A stretch of DNA of 7,140 bases from Thermoplasmata archaeon. Lineage in GTDB: Archaea; Thermoplasmatota; Thermoplasmata; UBA184. The notes beneath the pieces are model-generated. The model worked only from the letters and a program-made list of their open reading frames with translations, was not told the DNA's origin and did not search any database. The position numbers were made by a program, and so were the translations under genes. Below, piece after piece: positions 1 through 5,449 of this stretch (within the stretch, counting starts at the first letter, position 1; each line of letters starts with the position of its first letter). The DNA lies in the NCBI GenBank assembly GCA_021827545.1, contig JAKAVH010000234.1, positions 1-7,140 on the forward strand. The letters are read 5' to 3'.

Positions 1-542
1 CCCTCAAGATCTTCGAAGTCAAGCAGGCCGTCCAGGAGCTCCGGTCGGACTACATCCTGGTCGATACGCCGGGACAGATCGAGCTGTTCGCGTTCCGCGA
101 GTCGTCCCGGGCGATCGTCGACGCCCTGAGCGGAGACCGTTCCGTGATCGCGTTCCTCTTCGATCCCGCGCTCGCGCGGACGCCGGGGGGGTTCGTCTCG
201 CTCCTCATGCTGAGCGCGACCCTCGAGTTCCGCTTCCGGCTCCCGCTCGTCAACGTCCTCGCGAAGTCCGATGTCCTCACGCCCGAGCAGCTCGCGGAGA
301 TCTCCGCCTGGGCGGACGAGCCCGGTCAGCTGTACGAGGCGGTGACGCGCGACGCTCCGACCCCCGACGTCCAGCTCTCGACCGAGCTCTTCCGCGCGAT
401 CGAGAACATGGGCCCGCTCGGTGGGGTTGTCCCGACGAGCGCGAAGGAGACCACGGGGCTCGAGGCGTTCTACCAGTCGTGCCAGCGGGTCTTCGCGGGC
501 GGCGAGGACCTCGAGCCGTCGCAGGCGAGCGGTCCCGAGTGA
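1..542 (+). CDS. GPN-loop GTPase, C-terminal part (5' end outside window)
   Basis: A partial gene read in the frame starting at base 3, giving 179 visible residues before a TGA stop at 540-542. The G3 motif DTPGQIELF (visible residues 21-29) is the DxxGQxE signature of GPN-loop GTPases. AKSD at residues 87-90 sits where the G4 guanine-recognition motif (xKxD) belongs, and TSAKE near residue 145 fits G5. The P-loop and the Gly-Pro-Asn insertion that names the family would lie upstream and cannot be seen. Archaeal members are about 250 residues long, so roughly 70 residues are missing. Eukaryotic relatives (GPN1-3/Npa3) help assemble and import RNA polymerase II. The archaeal role is not well settled, so a part in assembling large complexes is only family-based inference. 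The gene converges on the next gene with a 10-bp gap and shows no T-rich terminator. Confidence 0.93.
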   Translation, partial: LKIFEVKQAVQELRSDYILVDTPGQIELFAFRESSRAIVDALSGDRSVIAFLFDPALARTPGGFVSLLMLSATLEFRFRLPLVNVLAKSDVLTPEQLAEISAWADEPGQLYEAVTRDAPTPDVQLSTELFRAIENMGPLGGVVPTSAKETTGLEAFYQSCQRVFAGGEDLEPSQASGPE

Positions 543-552
543 CCGCCCGGAC

Positions 553-855
553 CTATTCCTCGGTGAAGAACAGGCCCATCCCCGCGGATGCGGCCTCCTC
601 TTCGTCCTTGAAGCGGCGGTAGAGGCCCTCGCCGTCCGGACCGGTGAGCCGGGTCCCGACCGGCGCGAGCAGCTCCTCCGCGTGCCGGACCCCATCGGCC
701 GAACCTTCCACGAGGACATAGATCGTGTCGGCCGGTCCCCCGAGCGCCCCCGCGTCGCGGACCTTCTGGCTCTGGCGGGAGACGAGGTCGTCCTTGAGCA
801 CGCGGTCGAGCTCGGAGCGCTTTCCCCCCGGGACGGAGAAGATCGTCCACGCCAT
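553..855 (-). CDS. Conserved-looking small protein of unknown function, 100 aa
   Basis: I do not recognise this protein. It begins MAWTIFSVPGG and ends GLFFTEE, with a TAG stop at 553-555. The open frame continues upstream to 1254, but that part is Arg/Pro/Ala-rich shadow sequence. ATG 855 is preferred because a TATA element at 879-883 is centred 26 nt upstream, the spacing of a leaderless archaeal transcript. By eye the chain alternates strand-like and helix-like segments: strand (residues 2-8), long basic/acidic helix (12-34), strand IYVLVEG (44-50), helix (52-63), a loop, and an acidic helix with a final strand GLFFTE. This could be a small alpha/beta (ferredoxin-like or ACT-like) fold. 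There is no signal peptide, membrane segment, Cys cluster or catalytic motif. Its neighbours are a convergent GPN GTPase gene and a divergent traB gene. Real coding is supported by the good protein pattern and the promoter; the function is unknown. Confidence 0.78.
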   Translation of the reverse strand: MAWTIFSVPGGKRSELDRVLKDDLVSRQSQKVRDAGALGGPADTIYVLVEGSADGVRHAEELLAPVGTRLTGPDGEGLYRRFKDEEEAASAGMGLFFTEE

Positions 856-878
856 CGGCCCGCGCGACCCCGCTCCCC

Positions 879-883
879 TATAT
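879..883 (-). promoter_or_regulatory. TATA box of the 100-aa gene inside a short palindrome
   Basis: The AT core TATAT lies between CCCC (875-878) and GGGG (884-887) in otherwise GC-rich DNA. Read on the minus strand it is centred 26 nt upstream of ATG 855, which predicts transcription starting at or next to the A of the start codon. In the plus direction it would start near 907, where no traB start codon is in frame, so it probably serves only the minus-strand gene. Confidence 0.62.
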
Positions 884-937
884 GGGGTTGTGCCGGCCCG
901 GAGACGGACGCGTTCCCGGAGGATCGCGCCGGTCAGC

Positions 938-944
938 AGAAAAG
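938..944 (+). promoter_or_regulatory. Weak TATA-like element for the TraB-family gene
   Basis: AGAAAAG is the only A-rich run in the 110-bp gap on the plus-strand side. It is centred 25 nt before GTG 966, matching the spacing of the other leaderless-type starts in this window. It deviates from a good archaeal TATA box, so expression may be weak or the assignment wrong. Confidence 0.4.
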
Positions 945-965
945 GGGGCGGCGTCTCGGGGCAGC

Positions 966-1688
966 GTGCTCGCCCGCACGACCGAAGCGCCGGTGCTGCT
1001 GATCGGGGCGGCCCATGTGGTGGACCTCGCCGACCCGCTCCGCCGGGTGCTCTCGGGGCGCCCGCTCGACGGGATCGCGGTCGAGCTCGACCCCGAGCGG
1101 GCCGCCACCCTCTTCGACCCCCCGGAGCACCGGGGAAGGTCGACGGGCGCGCCCCTGTTCGCGCGGCTCTGGGCGATCGTACAGCGGCGGCTCGGGGCCG
1201 AGATCGGCGGAGGCCCTCCCGGATCCGAGATGCGCGCCGCGGCGGTCTACGCACGCGAGCAGGGGCTTCCGCTCTTCCTGATCGACGACCCGCTCCGCGC
1301 GACCCTCGGCGAGCTCGTCCGCCGGATGCCGCTCAGGGAGCGGGTCTCCCTCCTCGCGAGCGCGTTCGTCGGCCTCGTCCTTCCCGCCCGCGTCGTCGAA
1401 CGAGAGATGGACCGCTACGCCGAGTCGCCGACCGAGTACGCCGAGGAGCTTCGGCAGGCGAGCCCGACGATCGCCCGGGTCCTCCTCGACGACCGGAACG
1501 AGCACATGGCCGAGCGTCTCGCGGTGCTCCGCCAGCGCGGGTACGGCCGAATCGCGGCCGTGGTCGGCGACGCCCACGTTCCCGGACTCAAGGCCGCGCT
1601 CGGGCGCCGCGGCGTGCCGTCGGAAGCGGTGACGTTCCGCGAGCTACGTCGGACGCCCGCTACAGTACCCGGACCGCGCCCTTCGTAG
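966..1688 (+). CDS. TraB/PrgY-family protein, soluble short form
   Basis: A protein of 240 residues from GTG 966. Three TraB-family motifs are visible: IGAAHVVD at the start (H17), VELDPERAATLF with E40, and VVGDAHVPGL near the end (H204). SEMRAAAVYARE (E88) and DDRNEHMAERLA (R177-N178) lie between them, as in archaeal TraB proteins. TraB/GumN-like proteins have a fold proposed to resemble metal-dependent proteases (EreA/Tiki-like); the substrate in archaea is unknown. Many archaeal members carry C-terminal membrane helices. Here the protein ends soon after the last His motif, so it looks soluble, with only a modest hydrophobic stretch at about residues 127-141. GTG 966 is chosen because ATG 882 lies inside the divergent TATA element and would add a low-complexity leader. 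The A-rich run at 938-944 and a GGGG at 956-960 also suit it. The last 29 bp overlap the end of mrp. Confidence 0.85.
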   Translation: MLARTTEAPVLLIGAAHVVDLADPLRRVLSGRPLDGIAVELDPERAATLFDPPEHRGRSTGAPLFARLWAIVQRRLGAEIGGGPPGSEMRAAAVYAREQGLPLFLIDDPLRATLGELVRRMPLRERVSLLASAFVGLVLPARVVEREMDRYAESPTEYAEELRQASPTIARVLLDDRNEHMAERLAVLRQRGYGRIAAVVGDAHVPGLKAALGRRGVPSEAVTFRELRRTPATVPGPRPS

Positions 1689-2532
1689 CGGAGTCCACCG
1701 CCCGGACAAAGGCGTCGGTGAAGGCGCCGAGCTCCGGGGCGACGTGGTCTTCGATCTTCCCTGCGTCGGCCAGCGCGCTGATCGCGGGCACGACCGGCAG
1801 CCGGCCCAGCACCGGGATCCCGTACTCCCGGCCGATCGACTCCACTCGGCTCGTGCCGAACAGCTCGATCCGTTCGCGGCAGTGCGGGCATTCGAGCCAG
1901 GCCATGTTGTCGACCAGTCCGAGAAGCGGCACGTGGAGGTCGCGGGCCATGTTCATCGCTTTCTTCACGATGAGCGCGGCGAGGTCCTGCGGGGTCAGCA
2001 CGAACAGCATGCCGTCGATCGGGATCGTCTGGAAGACGGTGAGCGGCACGTCGCTCGTCCCGGGCGGCATGTCGAGCAGGAGGTAGTCGAGGGCCCCCCA
2101 GTTGACCCCTCCGAAGAACTGCGTGATCAGGCGCGTCACGAGCGGGCCCCGCCAGATGACCGGGGTCTGCTCGTCCTCGACCATGAACTGCGAGGAGACG
2201 ACCGAGATGCCGGTACGGGAGACAGCCGGTTCGATCCCCTCGCCGCGATCCGCGAGGGGGCCGGTCATTCCGTAGAGCTTCGGGATCGACGGGCCGGTGA
2301 TGTCGGCATCGAGGATCCCCACCTCGAGCCCGCGCCGCCGCAGCTCGCTCGCGAGGAGCGCCGTCACGGACGACTTCCCGACGCCGCCCTTGCCGCTGCC
2401 CACGGCGACGACGTGGCGGATCCGTCCCTTATCCATCCGCTGCAACAGACCGCGGGGAGGACCGCGAGCCGCTCCGGGCGCAGGCCCGGCCGGCGTCGAA
2501 GGTCGCGGCTCCGCATCCCCGTCGGGAGACAT
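1660..2532 (-). CDS. mrp: Mrp/Nbp35/ApbC-type P-loop ATPase, Fe-S cluster carrier
   Basis: A 290-residue protein of the Mrp/NBP35 branch of SIMIBI (ParA/MinD-like) NTPases, cytosolic carriers that bind and pass on Fe-S clusters. The deviant Walker A GSGKGGVGKSS is at residues 45-55, the switch I-type motif DADITGPSIP at 75-84, and the Walker B-type DMPPGTSD at 154-161. VDNMAWLECPHC ends in the CPHC pair (Cys215 and Cys218) that bridges a cluster between two subunits in this family. All key residues are present. There is no N-terminal DUF59/MIP18 domain; instead residues 1-32 are Pro/Ala/Gly-rich and probably flexible. ATG 2532 is favoured because the TATA element at 2555-2561 is centred 26 nt upstream; Met33 is an alternative start just before the conserved domain. 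The gene is divergent from the ADP-forming synthetase and overlaps the end of traB by 29 bp. Confidence 0.96.
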   Translation of the reverse strand: MSPDGDAEPRPSTPAGPAPGAARGPPRGLLQRMDKGRIRHVVAVGSGKGGVGKSSVTALLASELRRRGLEVGILDADITGPSIPKLYGMTGPLADRGEGIEPAVSRTGISVVSSQFMVEDEQTPVIWRGPLVTRLITQFFGGVNWGALDYLLLDMPPGTSDVPLTVFQTIPIDGMLFVLTPQDLAALIVKKAMNMARDLHVPLLGLVDNMAWLECPHCRERIELFGTSRVESIGREYGIPVLGRLPVVPAISALADAGKIEDHVAPELGAFTDAFVRAVDSATKGAVRVL

Positions 2533-2554
2533 ATGCGTCGCACCGGAGGTCGTC

Positions 2555-2561
2555 TATATAA
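2555..2561. promoter_or_regulatory. Shared TATA element between mrp and the synthetase gene
   Basis: TATATAA is the only AT-rich element in the 66-bp gap between the divergent genes. On the minus strand its centre is 26 nt from ATG 2532, giving a leaderless mrp transcript. On the plus strand it predicts a start near 2584, leaving a leader of about 15 nt before ATG 2599. The core TATATA is its own reverse complement, so one TBP site could work in both directions. That it serves both genes is inferred from spacing only. Confidence 0.65.
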
Positions 2562-2576
2562 CGGACCGCAGGTCCG
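2562..2576. repeat. Perfect inverted repeat, possible operator
   Basis: CGGACC and GGTCCG form perfect 6-bp arms around a 3-nt GCA spacer. The repeat directly abuts the TATA element. It covers DNA between TATA and the predicted start of the synthetase gene, and lies in the BRE/upstream area of the mrp promoter. A dimeric regulator bound here could affect both genes. Chance occurrence is possible in GC-rich DNA. Confidence 0.45.
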
Positions 2577-2584
2577 ACGGAAGA

Positions 2585-2593
2585 GAGGCGGGG
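2585..2593 (+). promoter_or_regulatory. Possible ribosome binding site of the synthetase gene
   Basis: The purine-rich run GAGGCGGGG precedes ATG 2599, with GAGG ending 10 nt before it. This would fit the short leader predicted from the TATA position, whereas the other well-supported starts in the window look leaderless. The match to the anti-Shine-Dalgarno sequence is only partial. Confidence 0.4.
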
Positions 2594-2598
2594 CGTCG

Positions 2599-4734
2599 AT
2601 GACCGTGGGCCGGTCGAGTGAGCTCGACGAGCTGTTCCGGCCGGCCTCCGTCGCCGTCATCGGGGCCTCGAACACGCCCGGCAAGGTGGGCACCAGCCTC
2701 TTCCGGAACATCCTGCAGGCCGGCTTCCGGGGGGTGGCGTATCCCGTGAACCCCTCGTGGAAGAGCGTCTCGGGCGTCCGTTGCTACCCCGGGGTGCGCG
2801 ACCTCCCCGAGGCTCCCGACCTCGGCGTGGTGATCGTCCCGGCGCCGGCCGTCCCCGACGTCGTCGAGCAGCTCGGCGAAGCCGGCACGAAGGGGATCGT
2901 CGTGATCTCCGCCGGGTTCCGGGAGGTCGGGGAGGCCGGGGCAGCGCTCGAGCGGGAGGTGGTGCGACGCGCCGAGCGGTATCGGATGTCGCTCGTCGGC
3001 CCGAACTGCTTCGGGGTCCTGAACACCGACCCCACGGTGAGCCTGAACGCCACGTTCAGCGAGAGCCTGCCCCCGACCGGGAACATCGCGTTCGTCTCGC
3101 AGAGCGGAGCGCTCTGCGCCGGGATCCTGCAGTACGGCATCGCCGAGCGGATCGGCTTCTCGCGCTTCGTCTCCGTCGGGAACCGCGCCGGGGTCGACGA
3201 GAACGACCTCTTGCTCTCGCTGGGGAGCGACCCGGCGACCAAGGTGATCCTGCTGTACGTCGAGAGCCTGGCGGGCGGGCGTCGGTTCCTCGAGACGGCG
3301 CGCGAGGTGACGGACCAGAAGCCCGTGCTCGTGATCAAGAGCGGGCGGACGGCGGCCGGCGAACGGGCCGCCCGGAGCCACACCGGCTCGCTCGCCCAGT
3401 CCGGGCGCGACCAGCTCTACGACGCGCTGTTCGAGCAGTCCGGGGTCCTGCGCGCCGATTCTCTCGGCGACCTCTTCCGGACCGCCAAGATCTTCGCGAC
3501 CGGACTTCGTCTCGACGGCCCCCGCCTGGCGATCCTCACGAACTCGGGAGGCCCGGGGATCGTCGCGGCGGATGCCGCCATCCGCAACGGGCTCGAGGTC
3601 CCGTCGCCGCCCCCGGCGACCCAGGCCGCGCTCGGTCGCCGCCTGCCGTCGATCGCGGCGCTCTCGAACCCGATCGATATGACGGCGGACGTCGGACCCG
3701 ATCAGTACCGCGACTCCCTCACCACCCTGCTCGCCGACCCGCAGTACGACGGCTCGCTCGTGATCGCGACCCCCACCGGCACGATGACCGGGGAGTCGGT
3801 CGCCCGAGCGATCCTGGACGTCAAGGCAAAGACCGAGAAGGCGGTTGTCGCGTGCCTGTTCGGGCTCACCGACCTCACCCGGGAGGTCGCGTTCCTCGAA
3901 GAACAGGGGGTTCCGACGTTCACGTTCCCCGAAGAGGCGGTTCAGGGACTCGGCAGCCTCGCGCGGTGGCATGCCTGGCGCACGCGGCCCCGCACGGAAG
4001 TGCGGAACTTCCCGGTCGACCGCGCGCGGGTCCGCGAGACGCTCGATCGGGCCCGCGCGGAGGGGACGAGCGTCCTGCCCGAGTACGCGGCCCGCTCCCT
4101 GCTTTCCGCCTACGGGGTGACGTTCCCGAAGATCGAGCGCGCGAAGACCGTGGACGAGGCGGTCCGGGCGGCGGACGTGATCGGGTATCCGGTCGTCCTC
4201 AAGGTCGCCTCGCCGGACATCTCTCACAAGACCGACGTGGGGGGGGTCGCGCTCGGGATCGGGGACGCCGAAATGCTCCGATCGGCCTGGGAGCGGATGG
4301 AGCGGTCCGTCCGCGCGGCGGTGCCGAACGCGCGGATCGAGGGGTTCGAGGTCGGACAGCAGATCCTCGGAGGGAAGGAGGTCCTGGTCGGCGTCCAGCG
4401 AGACCCGGATTTCGGCCCCATCGTCGTCTTCGGAATGGGCGGGATCTACGTCGAGGTCCTGCGGGACGTCACGTTCCGCCTCGCGCCGGTCCGCCCGCTC
4501 TCCGCCGAGCGGATGGTGGAGTCGGTGAAGGCGTTCCCGCTCTTGAGGGGGGTCCGGGGCGAGCCGCCGAGTGACATCGCGTCGCTCGAGGAGGCGATCG
4601 AGCGGGTCTCCCAGCTCGCGATGGACCTGCCCGAGGTCGTCGAGCTCGACCTCAACCCGCTGATGGTGCGCCCGGCCGGGAAGGGCGTGGTCGCCGTCGA
4701 CGCGCGGGTCGTGCTCGGTCCGTCTTCCAGATAG
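2599..4734 (+). CDS. acd: ADP-forming acetate/acyl-CoA synthetase, fused alpha-beta subunits
   Basis: A 711-residue single-chain NDP-forming acyl-CoA synthetase. It catalyses acyl-CoA + ADP + Pi = acid + CoA + ATP, the energy-conserving last step of archaeal acetate or amino-acid fermentation. Alpha part: a Rossmann CoA-binding domain opening with LFRPASVAVIGAS (residues 12-24), then a ligase domain from about 161 with FVSQSGA (165-171). ARSHTGSLA carries the phosphorylated catalytic His261. A linker domain follows to about 480. Beta part: an ATP-grasp domain from about 490, with ASPDISHKTDVGG holding the second phospho-His (His543), GGKEVLVG at about 591-598, GMGG, and ELDLNPL (E682, D684, N686) for metal and nucleotide binding. 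Both histidines needed for phosphate relay are intact. The start directly precedes the conserved core and follows a TATA box and a GAGG run. The open frame continues upstream but is antisense to mrp. The acyl substrate cannot be told from sequence: acetyl-CoA, branched or aryl acyl-CoA, or another ADP-forming ligation are possible. Confidence 0.96.
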   Translation: MTVGRSSELDELFRPASVAVIGASNTPGKVGTSLFRNILQAGFRGVAYPVNPSWKSVSGVRCYPGVRDLPEAPDLGVVIVPAPAVPDVVEQLGEAGTKGIVVISAGFREVGEAGAALEREVVRRAERYRMSLVGPNCFGVLNTDPTVSLNATFSESLPPTGNIAFVSQSGALCAGILQYGIAERIGFSRFVSVGNRAGVDENDLLLSLGSDPATKVILLYVESLAGGRRFLETAREVTDQKPVLVIKSGRTAAGERAARSHTGSLAQSGRDQLYDALFEQSGVLRADSLGDLFRTAKIFATGLRLDGPRLAILTNSGGPGIVAADAAIRNGLEVPSPPPATQAALGRRLPSIAALSNPIDMTADVGPDQYRDSLTTLLADPQYDGSLVIATPTGTMTGESVARAILDVKAKTEKAVVACLFGLTDLTREVAFLEEQGVPTFTFPEEAVQGLGSLARWHAWRTRPRTEVRNFPVDRARVRETLDRARAEGTSVLPEYAARSLLSAYGVTFPKIERAKTVDEAVRAADVIGYPVVLKVASPDISHKTDVGGVALGIGDAEMLRSAWERMERSVRAAVPNARIEGFEVGQQILGGKEVLVGVQRDPDFGPIVVFGMGGIYVEVLRDVTFRLAPVRPLSAERMVESVKAFPLLRGVRGEPPSDIASLEEAIERVSQLAMDLPEVVELDLNPLMVRPAGKGVVAVDARVVLGPSSR

Positions 4735-5098
4735 GGACCTCGACCTTCAGTTGCTCGATCAGGTACCGCGCCGCTTCGAACGCGGCGTCCCGATGCGGGC
4801 ACGCCGCGCCGACGATCACCGCGACCTCCCCGACCCGCAGACGGCCGATCCGGTGCCACAGGACGACCCGGCCCGCCCCGAAACGGCGGCGGGCCGTGCG
4901 TTCGAGCTCCCGGAGCCGTCGGGTCGCCAGCGGTTCGTGCGCCTCGTAGAAGAGCGCCCACACCCGGCCCGCCCTCGTTCGATCCGGCCGGACCCGCCCC
5001 GCGAACAGCGCGACGCCCCCGAGCGCCGGTCCCGAGAGCTCGCGCATCGCCTGCTCCACCGACAGGGCCCGGGCGGTCAGGAGCACGCTCACGCTCAT
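4652..5098 (-). CDS. moaE: Molybdopterin synthase catalytic subunit MoaE
   Basis: A 148-residue MoaE, the large subunit of molybdopterin synthase, which inserts the dithiolene sulfurs from MoaD thiocarboxylate into precursor Z (cPMP). Visible family motifs are FAGRVR (32-37), FYEAHEPLA (50-58), LWHRIGRLRVGE (80-91), CPHRDAAFEAARYLIEQLK (100-118) and VPIWK (121-125). Lys118 and Lys125 have the same 7-residue spacing as the active-site lysines K119 and K126 of the E. coli enzyme. ATG 5098 overlaps the moaD stop as ATGA, so the two are translationally coupled. The upstream extension of the frame is antisense shadow over moaD and is excluded. After WK the chain has a 23-residue Arg/Pro-rich tail instead of the usual acidic/basic end. 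That tail and Lys125 are encoded antisense to the last codons of the synthetase gene, an 83-bp convergent overlap. Confidence 0.92.
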   Translation of the reverse strand: MSVSVLLTARALSVEQAMRELSGPALGGVALFAGRVRPDRTRAGRVWALFYEAHEPLATRRLRELERTARRRFGAGRVVLWHRIGRLRVGEVAVIVGAACPHRDAAFEAARYLIEQLKVEVPIWKTDRARPARRRRPRPSRPGAPSAG

Positions 5099-5361
5099 CC
5101 GCCCCCGTAGGGGGGATGCACCGCGAACTCGTCCCCCGGGCGTATCCGTTCGGCGAGGTCGTCCAGGTACCGGTCGTTCCGGACGAAACGGGAGGTGCGG
5201 AGCGCCGGGCGCAGGCGGGGGTACTTCCGTCCGAGCGCCGCGACCAGCTCGTCCGCCCGCATCCCCTCGTCCGGGACGGCCAGGTCCACGGAAGCGGCCC
5301 CGACGGCTTCGCGGGCCGTCGCGAAGAGCCGGATCCGCACGGTCGACGGCGATCTCGGCAC
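5095..5361 (-). CDS. moaD: Molybdopterin synthase sulfur carrier subunit MoaD
   Basis: A small beta-grasp (ubiquitin-like) sulfur carrier of 88 residues from GTG 5361. It begins in the typical way (VRIRLFATAREAVG) and ends NDRYL, GDEFAVHPPYGGG. The C-terminal Gly-Gly is the residue that is adenylated and converted to a thiocarboxylate; here there are three glycines in a row. The stop overlaps the moaE ATG by 4 bp (ATGA). Start choice: ATG 5397 would give 100 residues, but the extra stretch uses TTT and TTA codons that look foreign to this GC-rich gene set. Those codons make up a good TATA-like run, TTTTTACA on the minus strand at 5384-5391, about 27 nt before GTG 5361. GTG 5340 (88 minus 7 residues) is a shorter option. 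No adenylyltransferase (MoeB/E1-like) gene is in the window, so the activating enzyme must be elsewhere. Confidence 0.9.
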   Translation of the reverse strand: MPRSPSTVRIRLFATAREAVGAASVDLAVPDEGMRADELVAALGRKYPRLRPALRTSRFVRNDRYLDDLAERIRPGDEFAVHPPYGGG

Positions 5362-5383
5362 GGCTGACCCGACGCCGCACGGT

Positions 5384-5391
5384 TGTAAAAA
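5384..5391 (-). promoter_or_regulatory. Probable TATA box of moaDE
   Basis: On the minus strand this reads TTTTTACA, the most AT-rich run near moaD. It lies about 27 nt upstream of GTG 5361, as expected for a leaderless start. It competes with the TTAATA element at 5421-5426, whose spacing would suit ATG 5397 instead. Confidence 0.55.
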
Positions 5392-5420
5392 CTGCATCGG
5401 GGTCCTTCGGCGGCAACCGA

Positions 5421-5426
5421 TTAATA
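5421..5426 (+). promoter_or_regulatory. TATA box of the 2-oxoacid oxidoreductase gene
   Basis: TTAATA is centred about 26 nt before ATG 5450, which predicts a leaderless transcript. A GGAGGGG run at 5428-5434 is too far from the ATG (15 nt) to be a normal Shine-Dalgarno site and would lie upstream of the predicted transcript start. The element is also exactly midway between ATG 5450 and the alternative moaD start ATG 5397. Confidence 0.62.
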
Positions 5427-5449
5427 CGGAGGGGACCTCGAACGGTCCG

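Noticed and set aside
882..965. ATG 882 as the start of the TraB-family protein, 28 residues longer.
   Set aside because: That ATG lies within and just after the TATA element of the divergent gene, and the extra residues are low-complexity. GTG 966 precedes the conserved core directly.
856..1254. A 133-residue N-terminal extension of the 100-aa protein.
   Set aside because: It is antisense to traB, Arg/Pro-rich, and would include the TATA element as coding sequence.
725..2086. A 453-codon plus-strand open frame across traB and mrp.
   Set aside because: It is very Arg/Pro/Ala-rich and spans three real genes and two promoter elements. It is a composition artefact.
1744..2598. The open frame of the synthetase continues upstream for about 285 codons, suggesting an N-terminal extension.
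   Set aside because: This part is exactly antisense to mrp, is low in family-like pattern, and would remove the promoter region. The conserved core starts about 12 residues after ATG 2599.
2554..4227. A 557-codon open frame antisense to the synthetase gene.
   Set aside because: It is rich in Arg, Asp, Gly and Pro with no recognisable domain. Long antisense frames are expected opposite GC-rich genes, and the sense strand carries every motif of the family.
4767..4785. A hairpin CGCCGC-TTCGAAC-GCGGCG that could be a terminator for the synthetase transcript.
   Set aside because: It lies inside moaE coding sequence, encodes conserved residues near AAFEAA, and has no T-tract after it. GC-rich codons explain it.
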